The notes under the pieces are model-generated. The model ran no database searches and was not told the DNA's origin. It saw nothing but the letters and a program-made list of their open reading frames with translations. From assembly GCA_965198725.1 (NCBI GenBank), contig CBDAPX010000001.1, forward strand, positions 744,001 to 808,000: a DNA stretch of 64,000 bases, given 5' to 3'. Source of the stretch: CBDAPX01 sp965198725. Its GTDB lineage: Bacteria > Pseudomonadota > Alphaproteobacteria > Rhodobacterales > Rhodobacteraceae. Positions 51,034 through 60,625 of the stretch are shown here, piece after piece (the stretch's first letter is position 1; each line of letters begins with the position of its first letter). The position numbers and the translations under genes are program-made.

Positions 51034-51193
51034 CACTCACCGCACGATTCTGAGGGGTTTAAGTAAGCATTTTTGAAGGAATGTGAAACATTTCCTGCGT
51101 GACAGACACGTCAGCGTGAGAGAATTGCAGCAAATCTTGCCGATTTAAACGGATCAAACCATGTCTTTGTCAGATAACGGAGGTTTGGTCCCA
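51034..51193. other. Divergent intergenic region ribA / cenR
   Basis: 160 bp between divergent starts. The GGAGG ribosome site of cenR lies ten bases before its ATG at 51194. No FMN-riboswitch-like structure was recognised before ribA, and no confident promoter boxes. Confidence 0.4.
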
Positions 51194-51880
51194 ATGGCTC
51201 AGCTAAAGAAGATTCTGCTTGTTGATGATGATGACGATCTGCGCGACGCATTAAGCGAACAGCTGGTCATGACAGAAGACTTTGACGTGTTCGAAGCGGG
51301 CGACGGTGCTGGTGCCATGGAGCGCGCGAAAGAGGCGCTTTATGATCTGATCATCCTGGATGTCGGCCTTCCTGACACGGATGGACGAGAGCTGTGCCGA
51401 TTGATGCGTAAGCAGGGCGTCAAATCCCCGATCCTGATGTTGACCGGGCATGACAGCGACGCAGACACCATTCTGGGTCTGGACGCGGGCGCCAATGACT
51501 ATGTCACTAAGCCCTTCAAATTCCCGGTAATCTTGGCCCGCATTCGTGCCCAGCTGCGCCAGCACGAACAATCCGAAGACGCGGTTTTCGCGCTCGGCCC
51601 CTACACGTTCCGCCCCGCCATGAAGATGCTGGTGACCGAAGACGAAAAGAAAATCCGCCTGACGGAAAAAGAAACCAACATTCTGAAGTTTCTTTACCGT
51701 TCGAATGACGGCGTTGTCGCCCGCGATGTGCTGCTGCACGAAGTTTGGGGCTACAACGCGGGTGTGACGACCCACACGCTGGAAACGCATATCTATCGTC
51801 TGCGCCAAAAAATCGAACCGGATCCATCGAACGCCCGTTTGCTGGTCACGGAATCGGGGGGCTATCGCTTGGTTGCTTGA
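51194..51880 (+). CDS. cenR: OmpR-family response regulator, CenR-like
   Basis: 228 residues. Receiver domain: acidic pocket VDDDDDLRDAL, phospho-acceptor Asp in LIILDVGLPDTDGREL, switch Thr in LMLTGHDSDADT and Lys in DYVTKPFKFPV. The C-terminal winged helix begins at about 130 and includes KIRLTEKETNILKFLYRS and the recognition stretch THTLETHIYRLRQKIE. The near-identity to my memory of alphaproteobacterial CenR, essential for envelope and division control, and the absence of an adjacent histidine kinase support this. GGAGG precedes the ATG; the frame extends to 51161. Confidence 0.87.
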   Translation: MAQLKKILLVDDDDDLRDALSEQLVMTEDFDVFEAGDGAGAMERAKEALYDLIILDVGLPDTDGRELCRLMRKQGVKSPILMLTGHDSDADTILGLDAGANDYVTKPFKFPVILARIRAQLRQHEQSEDAVFALGPYTFRPAMKMLVTEDEKKIRLTEKETNILKFLYRSNDGVVARDVLLHEVWGYNAGVTTHTLETHIYRLRQKIEPDPSNARLLVTESGGYRLVA

Positions 51881-51970
51881 TTTAGGTCAAGGCAACGAAG
51901 TTGATGATACCCTAGCGTAAACCAATCCCGCGCGTGTCCGGGTTATGACACGTACCTCCCTGTTGGACTT

Positions 51971-52000
51971 GGCCCGGCCTGTGTGCCGGGTCTTTTTTTT
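51971..52000 (+). terminator. Rho-independent terminator after cenR
   Basis: An 8-bp stem with one G-T pair (51971-51978 with 51985-51992, loop CTGTGT) is followed by eight T residues. Confidence 0.9.
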
Positions 52001-52085
52001 GTCAGCAGTCTGCGGTGAACGCGGTGGAATCTAGGAGGATGCCCGACTAGGTTGGAGCAACAGTCCAAACAGCCGCGAGCCGATC

Positions 52086-52874
52086 ATGTCCTTTACCCTT
52101 GCCACCTGGAACATCAATTCTGTCCGCCTGCGCGCGGATCTCGTGGCGCGTTTGCTGCGGGAAGAAGGGCCGGATGTGTTGTGTCTGCAAGAATGCAAGT
52201 CGCCTGTGGACAAGATCCCGACCGAGATTTTCGCAGCCCTGGGTTACACTCACATGATTGCGCGGGGTCAAAAGGGGTACAACGGCGTCGCGATCCTGTC
52301 GAAGCTGCCAATCGAAGATGGCGGGGACAAGGACTTTGCCGGGCTTGGCCACGCGCGGCATGTCGCGGGGCGGTTGGACAACGGTGTGACGATCCACAAT
52401 TTCTATGTGCCCGCAGGGGGCGATGTGCCCGACCGGGAAAAGAACGAAAAGTTCGGGCAAAAGTTGGATTACCTCACGGACATGCGCGATTGGTTCCAGG
52501 CTGAGCCGCCCAAGAAATCCATACTTGTCGGTGACCTCAACATCGCGCCACGTGAGGATGATGTGTGGTCACATAAGCAGCTTTTGAAAGTTGTCAGCCA
52601 CACGCCCATCGAAGTCGAACACCTTGCTGAAACACAAGACGCAGGCGGTTGGGTCGACATCACGCGGCAGGATATTCCCGACGGCCTGCTCTACAGCTGG
52701 TGGTCTTATCGTGCACGGGACTGGGATGCGGCGGATAAAGGACGGCGGTTGGACCACGTCTGGGCTACCGGTGATATCGCCGCTGCCGGTCATTCAAGCC
52801 GGGTTCTCAGAGACGCCAGAGGTTGGGAAAAACCCAGCGATCATGCCCCGGTTTTCGCCACGTTCGACATTTGA
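52086..52874 (+). CDS. xthA: Exodeoxyribonuclease III (AP endonuclease)
   Basis: 262 residues of the EEP nuclease family. Visible are LATWNINSVRLR with the metal Asn, DVLCLQECKSP with the metal Glu, YNGVAILSK, the catalytic ILVGDLNIAPREDDVW, and RLDHVWAT plus the terminal SDHAPVFATFD with the catalytic Asp-His. It removes nucleotides and cleaves at abasic sites in base-excision repair. Standard length. It is convergent with the amidohydrolase gene; only 33 bp separate their stops. Confidence 0.95.
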   Translation: MSFTLATWNINSVRLRADLVARLLREEGPDVLCLQECKSPVDKIPTEIFAALGYTHMIARGQKGYNGVAILSKLPIEDGGDKDFAGLGHARHVAGRLDNGVTIHNFYVPAGGDVPDREKNEKFGQKLDYLTDMRDWFQAEPPKKSILVGDLNIAPREDDVWSHKQLLKVVSHTPIEVEHLAETQDAGGWVDITRQDIPDGLLYSWWSYRARDWDAADKGRRLDHVWATGDIAAAGHSSRVLRDARGWEKPSDHAPVFATFDI

Positions 52875-52907
52875 GAACAAAGCAACCGCGCGGCGGATGA
52901 GTATTTT

Positions 52908-54713
52908 TTATAACTGCCCAGCCCCAGCATAGATGACATGCAGGAATTGGTGGGCGACGATTGGGTTATTGGCAAAGGGCCATTCGGGCAGCCGGGTTTC
53001 CTTGATGCCGCCCGGTGCTTGGTAAACGACAGTGTCGTCTTTGACCGTCGCCTCAACCGTCAGCGTCGCCAGCGTTTCGGGGTCAACCGCCGTGGGGTCA
53101 GAGGACAAGAGCACAAAGTCAGCCCGCTTGCCGGGTTCGATGCTGCCTTTGCTGTCTTCTTCGAAATGCTGCCAGGCCGGCCAGATCGTCATCGCCTTGA
53201 GCGCGGTCATAACGTCCACTCGCTGATGCGGGCCCAAAATGTCTCCCGACCGGGTGCGGCGGGTTACGGTCGCGGATAGAACGCGCATGCTATCGGGAAA
53301 AGCAACGGGCGCGTCGTGATGCGTTCCAAACATCATGCCGCGCTGGGTCAGCCAGCCGGTGGGAGAGATGTTTTCCGCATTGACCGGGCCGACCGTATGA
53401 TCCCGATGCCAATCGCCCCAATAAAACGTGTGCATCGGAAAGAGTGAGGGGAAAACGCCAAGTCGTTGATAGGCGGCGACCTGATCCTCGCGTTGAAACT
53501 GACCGTGGATCAGCACAGGCCGCGTGTCGGGCGTGCCAAATTCGGCCTGCGCCGCCTCAATCGCGGAAATCAACATATCCGATGCCCCTTCGCCATTGGC
53601 GTGGGTCAGGATCTGGATGCCGTTTTCATAGGCCCAACGTACCGCATCTTGGGTTTGCTCCGGTGTAGCAGAGGAGTAGCCGGCCCAACCCGGCGGGTAA
53701 TTCCCTACGGGCGCAAAATACGGGCGGTCGCGGAGTGCAGTGAACCTTTGGGGTGAGCCATCGATGGTCAGCTTGGCGCCACCAACGCGCACACCGTTTT
53801 CGTAAGTCTGAGAGACGTTGTCACCGATAAAATCGCGATCCACCAGCACGTCCGGATAGGCCACCACGTCTATCGGGATGTCGCCCTCGGCCGCGACAGA
53901 CCTGAGCGTCGCGACGATCCCGGCAGAGCTGCGCCCTTCCTGCGCCGTGGTATAGCCGAAGCGGGCCCAAAGTTCGGAACCGGCGCGGGCAAACGCTTTC
54001 ATCCATTCCTCGCCCAATCCGCTCATCAATGGGACCAGCACACCAAAAAACGCGTTTTCTTCCAACACACCTGTGGGAACGCCATCATCGTCAAACCGGA
54101 TGACGCCACCCGGTGGGGCAACTGATCCTTCACCAATACCGGCGTTGACCAAGGCTTTTGAATTGGCGACGCCGAAATGCCCCGACTGGTGGACGATTAT
54201 GATGGGCACATCGGCGGAAACCTCATCCAGCTCGTATCGCGTCGGCGGGCGCTTTTCAGCCAGCTGGCTTTCGTCATAGCCGAAACCAACGATCAGATTG
54301 ACCAGATCCACCACGGCCTGATTGTCCGCAACCCAATCCCGCAAGGTTGCCTGAAGGGACGGAATATCACCGTTGGGCCCGTCTGGTGGTGGCAACAAAT
54401 TGGCCGACAACGCCTGTAAGCCGCCCATGACCACATGGCCATGGCTGTCGACAAAACCCGGCAGCATGGCGCGACCGTCAAGCTCAAAGAGCTCTGTCGT
54501 TTCGCCCTGATGCGCCATGACGTCTGACAATGTCCCGACGGCCAAGATCAGACCATCTTTGACGGCTACCGCTTCTACCCGTGGCTGGGCATCATTGATC
54601 GTTAGAATCGGTCCGCCAGTGTAAATCCTATCTGCTATGTCTTGGGCATTAACCGATGCGGCGCCAAGAGTCAGAACCGTGGCGATGATGGTCGAGCGAA
54701 GGGTGTGGACCAT
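52908..54713 (-). CDS. Exported amidohydrolase (YtcJ/Amidohydro_3 type)
   Basis: 601 residues with a signal peptide (MVHTLRSTIIATVLTLG, cleavage near VNAQD), so it should act in the periplasm. Metal-dependent hydrolase motifs are MLPGFVDSHGHVVMGG with the HxH pair, ILTHANGEGASDM with a metal His, VLIHGQFQREDQ, and the late GSIEPGKRADFVLLSSDP. YtcJ-like proteins act on N-substituted amides or formamides; the substrate is unknown. AAAAAAGGA precedes the ATG at 54713; the frame extends to 54842, but that stretch is not protein-like and lies over the promoter region of the divergent ybbN gene. Confidence 0.88.
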   Translation of the reverse strand: MVHTLRSTIIATVLTLGAASVNAQDIADRIYTGGPILTINDAQPRVEAVAVKDGLILAVGTLSDVMAHQGETTELFELDGRAMLPGFVDSHGHVVMGGLQALSANLLPPPDGPNGDIPSLQATLRDWVADNQAVVDLVNLIVGFGYDESQLAEKRPPTRYELDEVSADVPIIIVHQSGHFGVANSKALVNAGIGEGSVAPPGGVIRFDDDGVPTGVLEENAFFGVLVPLMSGLGEEWMKAFARAGSELWARFGYTTAQEGRSSAGIVATLRSVAAEGDIPIDVVAYPDVLVDRDFIGDNVSQTYENGVRVGGAKLTIDGSPQRFTALRDRPYFAPVGNYPPGWAGYSSATPEQTQDAVRWAYENGIQILTHANGEGASDMLISAIEAAQAEFGTPDTRPVLIHGQFQREDQVAAYQRLGVFPSLFPMHTFYWGDWHRDHTVGPVNAENISPTGWLTQRGMMFGTHHDAPVAFPDSMRVLSATVTRRTRSGDILGPHQRVDVMTALKAMTIWPAWQHFEEDSKGSIEPGKRADFVLLSSDPTAVDPETLATLTVEATVKDDTVVYQAPGGIKETRLPEWPFANNPIVAHQFLHVIYAGAGQL

Positions 54714-54876
54714 TTCGAAATCCTTTTTTCGCATATGTTTCACGAAAACGCTGGTCTTAGTGTACCACCAAAATGGCCCTGGCCTAAACAGTTCCCCGAT
54801 CCGCATGATCTGCCCCTTGGTTTCCGGGCCGAGAGAGAGCATATAAAGGCCGAGAATTTAGCGGAGACGGCAAGCA

Positions 54877-55794
54877 ATGGACATTCTGGGTGGTGGAGGT
54901 GCGGCGGCACCGGCGGACCTGATCAAGGACAGCTCGGAAGCGACCTTTATGCAGGACGTGGTCGAAACCTCGATGGAAACACCGGTCATTGTCGATTTCT
55001 GGGCACCATGGTGCGGCCCATGCAAAACGCTTGGGCCGATGTTGGAAGAGGCAGTCACCGCGGCCAAAGGTGCCGTCAAGATGGTCAAGATCAACGTGGA
55101 TGAAGCCCAGATGCTGGCCGGACAGTTGCAGATCCAGTCGATCCCAACCGTCTATGCGTTTTTCAAAGGCCAACCGGTCGACGGATTTCAGGGCGCTTTG
55201 CCCGGATCCGAGATCAAGGCCTTCATCGACCGTGTCATCGAAGCCGCAGGTGGTGAGTCGCCTGGCGGGCAGTTGAGCGAAGCGGTTGAGGCCGCCGAGG
55301 AAATGCTGGCCGAAGGCGCAGCCGTTGATGCGGCGCAAACCTTTTCTGCGATTCTGGGCGAAGATCCCAACCACGCCGCCGCTTACGGCGGGCTGGTCCG
55401 CGCCAATATCGCGATGGGAGAGCTGGATCAGGCAGAGGCAATTCTGAACGGTGCCCCTGCCGAAATATCCGGCGCGCCGGAACTGGAAGCGGCCAACGCG
55501 CAACTGGAATTGGCGCGCCAAGCGGCGGATGCCGGGCCGGTGGCCGAGCTGACCGCGATGGTCGAGGCCGAGCCGGACAACCATCAAGCGCGGTTCGATC
55601 TGGCACAGGCATTGCACGCGTCTGGCAACGTCGAAGAGGCGGTCACCCAGCTTTTGGAGCTGTTCCGTCGAGACCGTGAATGGAACGAGGGTGCTGCAAA
55701 GGCTCAGCTTTTCACAATTTTTGATGCGCTGAAGGCCAACGACCCGGTTGTTTTGAACGGCCGGCGCAGGTTGAGTTCAATGATATTTGCCTGA
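54877..55794 (+). CDS. ybbN: Thioredoxin-like co-chaperone YbbN/CnoX
   Basis: 305 residues. A thioredoxin domain (about 20-125) with VIVDFWAPWCGPCKTLGPML carries the CGPC redox pair, and the cis-Pro lies in IQSIPTVYAF. Four TPR-like helical repeats follow (about 135-300), with the typical DPNHAAAYGGLVRANIAMG. CnoX-type proteins protect substrates from overoxidation and hand them to GroEL. The two cysteines may make this one redox active, unlike the E. coli protein. It is followed in the same direction by the Lon-N and Trm112 genes. Confidence 0.92.
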   Translation: MDILGGGGAAAPADLIKDSSEATFMQDVVETSMETPVIVDFWAPWCGPCKTLGPMLEEAVTAAKGAVKMVKINVDEAQMLAGQLQIQSIPTVYAFFKGQPVDGFQGALPGSEIKAFIDRVIEAAGGESPGGQLSEAVEAAEEMLAEGAAVDAAQTFSAILGEDPNHAAAYGGLVRANIAMGELDQAEAILNGAPAEISGAPELEAANAQLELARQAADAGPVAELTAMVEAEPDNHQARFDLAQALHASGNVEEAVTQLLELFRRDREWNEGAAKAQLFTIFDALKANDPVVLNGRRRLSSMIFA

Positions 55795-55820
55795 GCGCAG
55801 ACGCAGCCTAGCTATAGGAT

Positions 55821-56462
55821 ATGTTGAAAGCTGCTGACCTGCCCGCCACGGTGCCTGTCTTTCCGTTGCCTGGGGCGCTGTTGCTGCCACGGGCGCGCCT
55901 GCCGTTGCACATTTTTGAGCCGCGTTATCTGCAGATGATCGATGATGCGCTGAAAACATCAACGCGCCTGATCGGTATGGTGCAGCCAAACACGGCGCCG
56001 CGCGCGGCTGAAGACAGTTTGCAAACCATTGGGTGTGCGGGTCGCCTGACGCAGTTTTCGGAAACCGAAGACGGGCGGTATCTGATCACGCTGAGCGGCG
56101 TGTCACGGTTTCGGATTCAGCAAGAAGTCACGGGCTTTTCCCCCTACCGCAAATGCGAGGTCAGCTGGGAAAACTTTGACCGCGATCTTGGCGCGACCGA
56201 GCATGATACCGGTTTCAAGCGCGCGCCGTTCATGGACCTGTTGGAGCGGTTTTTTGATAGCAAGAGCCTGCGGACCGATTGGGAGACCATTAAGGACGCA
56301 GACGACGAGTTGCTGATCAATTCCTTGTCCATGCTGCTGGATTTTGATCCCGAGGACAAACAGGCGCTGTTAGAGGCACCATCGTTGACGACGCGACGGG
56401 AAACCTTGGTGACGCTCATTGAATTTGCCATGCGCAGCGATGGCGAGGAGCGGTTGCAGTGA
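55821..56462 (+). CDS. LON peptidase substrate-binding domain protein
   Basis: 213 residues. Only the N-terminal Lon domain is present: VPVFPLPGALLLPRARLPLHIFEPRYLQM, which is the diagnostic start, then the IGMVQP strand, GCAGRLTQFSETEDGRYLITLSGVSRF and the helical part. It lacks the ATPase and protease domains. These small Lon-N proteins are common in alphaproteobacteria and their role is unknown. It overlaps the Trm112-like gene by four bases. Confidence 0.9.
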   Translation: MLKAADLPATVPVFPLPGALLLPRARLPLHIFEPRYLQMIDDALKTSTRLIGMVQPNTAPRAAEDSLQTIGCAGRLTQFSETEDGRYLITLSGVSRFRIQQEVTGFSPYRKCEVSWENFDRDLGATEHDTGFKRAPFMDLLERFFDSKSLRTDWETIKDADDELLINSLSMLLDFDPEDKQALLEAPSLTTRRETLVTLIEFAMRSDGEERLQ

Positions 56463-56644
56463 CCGAATTGGAACCCGGGTTCGACCGGCGGATGCTCGAG
56501 GCGTTGGTGTGTCCAGTGACCCAAGCCACGCTGGAATACAACGCCGAGCAACAGGAATTGGTATCAAAGCCTGCCAATCTGGCCTTTCCCATTCGCAACG
56601 GTATCCCAATCCTTCTGGTCGATGAGGCCAGGGCGCTGGAATAG
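56459..56644 (+). CDS. Trm112-family small protein
   Basis: 61 residues starting at a GTG that overlaps the upstream stop (GTGA). The family shape is present: RRMLEALVCPVTQATLEYN, then PANLAFPIRNGIPILLVDEA. Trm112-like proteins stabilise methyltransferases or act as small cytosolic chaperone-like partners; the partner here is unknown. Only one cysteine remains where zinc-binding forms have four, so it is the non-zinc bacterial type. Confidence 0.9.
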   Translation: MTELEPGFDRRMLEALVCPVTQATLEYNAEQQELVSKPANLAFPIRNGIPILLVDEARALE

Positions 56645-56651
56645 TTCCGTC

Positions 56652-56669
56652 AACCAAAAAGTGTTGGTT
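56652..56669. other. Inverted repeat between convergent genes
   Basis: AACCAA at 56652-56657 and TTGGTT at 56664-56669 form a 6-bp hairpin in the 36-bp gap between the convergent Trm112 and ubiH-like genes. It is weak and without T-runs but could help end both transcripts. Confidence 0.3.
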
Positions 56670-56680
56670 CTGATGCGGCG

Positions 56681-57907
56681 CTAAATTGCCCGACCCTTCA
56701 TCAACCGCGGTAAATCACCGGTCAGACCAGCGGCCTCGCGTATGAACCCGCGCCGAAGGCTTGGAACCGCGTTGACAACTCCCATGCCCAGATCACGGCC
56801 AAGGCGCAAAAGCGGGTTATCGTTGGAAAAGAGTCTGTTGAACGCATCCGTGGCAATCGCAAGCGTGGCCGTATCAAAACGGCGCCATTGCTGATAGCGG
56901 GCGAGCACATCCGACGCGCCGATATCTTCGCCGCGGCGCGCCGCCTCGGCCAGCGTTTCCGCCAACGCTGCAACATCCCGAAACCCGGCATTCAGCCCTT
57001 GACCGGCAATCGGGTGAACCCCATGCGCGGCGTCCCCGACCAGCGCCGTTCGATCCGCCACAAAGCTGTTCGCGATAGACAGGCCCAAAGGATAGCTAAA
57101 CCTTTGCCCTGCCAGAGAAATATCCCCAAGGAAGGTGCCAAAGCGGGGCCTGAGTGTATCCAGGAAGGCGGCATCATCCATGGCGGCAATATCGCGGGCC
57201 AGATCGGCGCGTTCGGACCAGACAATCGAACTGCGATTGCCGGTCAACGGCAGAATGGCCAGCGGGCCGCCGGGCATGAAAAACTGATGCGCGATACCGT
57301 TATGCGGCTGCTCATGCGCGATGGCGCAGACCAGCGCGGTCTGATCATATCCCCAACCGGTCCGTTTGATTCCGGCGCGTGTTGCCGTCCCACTTTTCCG
57401 ACCATCACAGCCGTTCAAGACAGATCCCGTCAACGTCTTGCCATTGTCCAAGGCGACGCGGACGGTGTTGCCGTCAACCGATTGCGCCTCGACCCGAACC
57501 CCGGCGATATGCGTGACATTCGGGTCGGCATCCATCGCGTCGAGCAAGCTCCGGCGCAAATGGCGGTCTTCGACCATGAAGCCCATAGGTCCTTCTTCGA
57601 TCTCGGCATGGTCGAAATGCATGAAAAACGGTGACGGGCCTTGCCCGGCATGACCGTCGGTCACCTTGATTTCCAGCATCGGTTGCGCGTGGTCAGCCAA
57701 CTGCGGCCACAGCCCCAAGGCAACCAGCATCCGTTGCGACGCCAAGGCCAGCGCATAAGATCGCCCGTCAAACGCCGCATTCTTGCGAATTTTCTGCGCA
57801 AGCGCGTCGATCACGATCACCCGGTGGCCGGTTTGGGCCATCGCCAAGGCCAGCGTCGGGCCATTCAGGCCGCCACCGACAATCAGGATATCACAGTCCA
57901 AGGTCAT
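56681..57907 (-). CDS. UbiH/UbiF/COQ6-type FAD monooxygenase (ubiquinone biosynthesis)
   Basis: 408 residues. FAD-binding start CDILIVGGGLNGPTLALAM with the beta-alpha-beta Glu/Asp at VIVIDA, the conserved GCDGRKSGTA (DG motif), and the second FAD motif ALVGDAAHGVHPIAGQGLNAGFRD, the signature of ubiquinone-ring hydroxylases. It hydroxylates a benzoquinol intermediate at the membrane. Which ring position (UbiH, UbiF, UbiI or UbiL-like) cannot be told. ATG at 57907 by comparison with family N-termini; the frame extends to 58042. Confidence 0.9.
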   Translation of the reverse strand: MTLDCDILIVGGGLNGPTLALAMAQTGHRVIVIDALAQKIRKNAAFDGRSYALALASQRMLVALGLWPQLADHAQPMLEIKVTDGHAGQGPSPFFMHFDHAEIEEGPMGFMVEDRHLRRSLLDAMDADPNVTHIAGVRVEAQSVDGNTVRVALDNGKTLTGSVLNGCDGRKSGTATRAGIKRTGWGYDQTALVCAIAHEQPHNGIAHQFFMPGGPLAILPLTGNRSSIVWSERADLARDIAAMDDAAFLDTLRPRFGTFLGDISLAGQRFSYPLGLSIANSFVADRTALVGDAAHGVHPIAGQGLNAGFRDVAALAETLAEAARRGEDIGASDVLARYQQWRRFDTATLAIATDAFNRLFSNDNPLLRLGRDLGMGVVNAVPSLRRGFIREAAGLTGDLPRLMKGRAI

Positions 57908-57995
57908 GGCCCGCAATATGGAGGCACAGGCGGGATTGTCCATGCGCGATGCCGTCGCTACGGTCTGCGCAGAGTGTCGCAAGGGAGCAAAAGAC

Positions 57996-59324
57996 ATGCA
58001 GGACTGGTTGCGCCAATCGGCGGCAGAGTTGGGGCGCGGCATCGCCGCCGGTGAGATTGATCCGGTTGCACTGACCGAAACCTATCTTGACGCGATTGAT
58101 GCCCATCTCTTGCGCGACCGGATTTACGCCCGGGTGACACATGAACGCGCGCGTGCCGAAGCGGTAGCCGCGGCCGAACGGGCCGCGTTGGGGCGTCGTT
58201 TGTCGCCGCTTGACGGGGTTCCGGTCAGCTGGAAGGACCTTTTCGATACTGCCGGGATCGCCACGGAATCCGGCTCCGCGTTGCTGGAAGGGCGGGTGCC
58301 GGACACGGACGCGGTTGTCCTGACCAATGCAACCGCGATGGGCACTGTGTGTCTGGGCAAAACCCATCTGAGCGAGCTGGCTTTTTCGGGGCTTGGATAC
58401 AACCCGATCACCGCTACGCCGCCCAACGTCAACGATCCCGACGCGGTGCCCGGAGGGTCCTCTTCCGGCGCAGCGGCATCAGTGGCCTTTGGCTTGGCCC
58501 CCGTCGCCATCGGGTCCGACACAGGCGGCTCGGTGCGCATACCTGCCGCTTGGAACGACTTGGTTGGTCTCAAAACCACGGCGAGCCGGGTGTCAATTGA
58601 GGGGGCCGTCCCACTATGCCCCAGCTTTGATACGGTCGGTCCGCTGGCCCGTTCGGTTGAAGACGCGGCGCTGATGTTTGCAGCCCTTGAGGGGCGCAGC
58701 GCGCCCGACCTGACCGCAGCAACCTTGTCAGGCACGCGTTTGGCCGTCCTGGAAACGGTGGCGATGGACGATCTGCGCGATGCCCCGCGCGACGCGTTTC
58801 TGCGTGCTGTGGACCGCCTGAAGGCGGGTGGGGCACAGGTTGACAGCGTGACCGTGCCCGAATTGACGGCAGCAATGGGGCTGTCCGGTATCCTTTACAC
58901 CGTCGAAGCCTATGGGCACTGGAAGGACGTGATCGAGGCGGCGCCGGAAAAGATGTTCCCTGAAATCCTTGAACGGTTCCGGGGAGGTAAAGACCACAAA
59001 GGCGCTGATTTTGTCGCCGCGTGGGAGACGCTCCGCCAAGTGCGGCAAACCTATCTGGAGGCGACGGCGGGCTATGATGCCATCCTGATCCCCAGCTCTG
59101 CCATTTTGCCTCCGAACCTTGAACGGCTGAACACGGATTCCGATTACTACGTCACCGCCAACCTGCTGGCCCTGCGCAACACGCGGATTGGCAACCTGAT
59201 GGGCTTGGCCGCCCTGACCTTGCCAACTGGCACCCCAAGCTGTGGCCTCATGATGATGGGGCCGCCCAATTCCGAAGATCGCCTGTTGCGTCTTGGTCGC
59301 GCTGCCGAGGTCGCTTTGGCCTAA
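57996..59324 (+). CDS. Amidase-signature (AS) family amidase
   Basis: 442 residues. The Ser-cisSer-Lys triad is visible: catalytic Lys in GVPVSWKDLFDTAG, and PGGSSSGAAASVA with the cis-Ser, leading to IGSDTGGSVRIPAAW with the nucleophile Ser. AS enzymes hydrolyse C-N bonds, including aryl amides and GatA-type glutamine. Absence of gatB and gatC nearby argues against the Glu-tRNA amidotransferase. The ATG at 57996 follows AAGGGAG; the frame extends to 57783. It is divergent from the UbiH-like gene. Confidence 0.9.
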   Translation: MQDWLRQSAAELGRGIAAGEIDPVALTETYLDAIDAHLLRDRIYARVTHERARAEAVAAAERAALGRRLSPLDGVPVSWKDLFDTAGIATESGSALLEGRVPDTDAVVLTNATAMGTVCLGKTHLSELAFSGLGYNPITATPPNVNDPDAVPGGSSSGAAASVAFGLAPVAIGSDTGGSVRIPAAWNDLVGLKTTASRVSIEGAVPLCPSFDTVGPLARSVEDAALMFAALEGRSAPDLTAATLSGTRLAVLETVAMDDLRDAPRDAFLRAVDRLKAGGAQVDSVTVPELTAAMGLSGILYTVEAYGHWKDVIEAAPEKMFPEILERFRGGKDHKGADFVAAWETLRQVRQTYLEATAGYDAILIPSSAILPPNLERLNTDSDYYVTANLLALRNTRIGNLMGLAALTLPTGTPSCGLMMMGPPNSEDRLLRLGRAAEVALA

Positions 59325-59431
59325 AAACCACAAATGCGAGGCAAGCATCGTCTTTGTCTGGACGCATGGGGCGCGCATATGTAAATTCATCTCAAACGGG
59401 GCGAGTACGATCCCGATCTTGAGGCAGTTTG

Positions 59432-60613
59432 ATGAATTTTCCCGAGCGGTTTTCGAACCTTCCGGCTTACGCGTTTCCGCGACTTCGTGCGCTGTTGGAT
59501 CACCACGCGCCCGGCGGTGACGTTATTCATATGACGATTGGTGAGCCGAAACATGCGTTTCCGGGCTGGGTCACGGATGTGATCGTCGAAAACGCGGCAC
59601 TGTTTAACAACTATCCTCAAAACGAAGGCTCTGACGCGTTGCGCGGCGCGATTTCAAACTGGCTGCGCCAACGCTATTGCGTGGATGTTGATCCGGCAAC
59701 GCGGATCATGGCGCTGAACGGCACGCGCGAAGGGTTGTACAACGCTGCGATGGCGCTGTGCCCGGAACAAAAGAACGGTCAGCAGCCGGTGATCTTGTGC
59801 CCCAATCCGTTTTATCAGGTTTACATGGTCGCATCCTTGTCAGTCGGGGCAGAGCCGGTCTTTGTTCCTGCCACCGCACAAACAGGGCATCTGCCGGATT
59901 TCACCAGCGTTAATCCCGCGATCCTGAACCGCATTGCCATCGTCTACATCTGCTCACCGGCCAACCCGCAGGGCGCCGTTGCCAGCCGGGACTATTGGGC
60001 GAACCTGATCGCCTTGGCCGAAGAGTACGATTTCCGGATTTTTGTGGACGAATGCTACTCTGAAATCTATCGGGACACGCCTCCGACAGGTGTGTTGGAA
60101 GTGGCGGCAGAGTTGGGGACCGACCCCGAACGGATCACGGTGTTTCATTCCCTTTCCAAACGGTCCAACCTGCCGGGTCTGCGGTCTGGGTTCATCGCCG
60201 GTGGGCCCGAAAGCATCGCGCGGGTCAAACAACAGCGGTCCTATTCCGGTACACCGATCCCGGGACCGTTGCAGGCGGCATCAGCGGCCTTGTGGGCAGA
60301 CGAGACCCACGTGATCGAAAATCGCCGCCTTTATCAGGAAAAATACGCCATCGCCGACGCGATCTTTGACAACGTTCAAGGATACCAGTCGCCAGAGGCC
60401 GGGTTCTTTTTATGGTTGCCGGTGGATGATGGGGAAAGCGCCACGCTGAAGCTGTGGCAAGAGACGGGGGTTCGGGTGTTGCCCGGCGCGTACCTGTCTC
60501 AGGGAGAGACCGGGGCAAACCCCGGCGAAGGATACATTCGGGCCGCAATGGTGGCCCCAAAAGACGACATGCAGCGCGGGCTGATCCAGTTGCGCGACTG
60601 TTTGTACGGATAA
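59432..60613 (+). CDS. Class I/II PLP aminotransferase (DapC-like)
   Basis: 393 residues. Fold-type I features include the early IHMTIGEPKH segment, NGTREGLYNAAMAL, CPNPFYQVYMVAS, YICSPANPQGAV, the PLP-contacting VDECYSEIYRDTPP and the Schiff-base lysine in HSLSKRSNLPGLRSGF. The SLSKRSN form with GxRSG and the long N-terminal YPQNEGSDALR resemble succinyl-diaminopimelate aminotransferases (DapC); other transaminases are possible. If DapC, it works with the DapE encoded at the other end of the window. GAGG lies seven bases before the ATG at 59432. Confidence 0.85.
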   Translation: MNFPERFSNLPAYAFPRLRALLDHHAPGGDVIHMTIGEPKHAFPGWVTDVIVENAALFNNYPQNEGSDALRGAISNWLRQRYCVDVDPATRIMALNGTREGLYNAAMALCPEQKNGQQPVILCPNPFYQVYMVASLSVGAEPVFVPATAQTGHLPDFTSVNPAILNRIAIVYICSPANPQGAVASRDYWANLIALAEEYDFRIFVDECYSEIYRDTPPTGVLEVAAELGTDPERITVFHSLSKRSNLPGLRSGFIAGGPESIARVKQQRSYSGTPIPGPLQAASAALWADETHVIENRRLYQEKYAIADAIFDNVQGYQSPEAGFFLWLPVDDGESATLKLWQETGVRVLPGAYLSQGETGANPGEGYIRAAMVAPKDDMQRGLIQLRDCLYG

Positions 60614-60625
60614 AAGAGGTAGGGC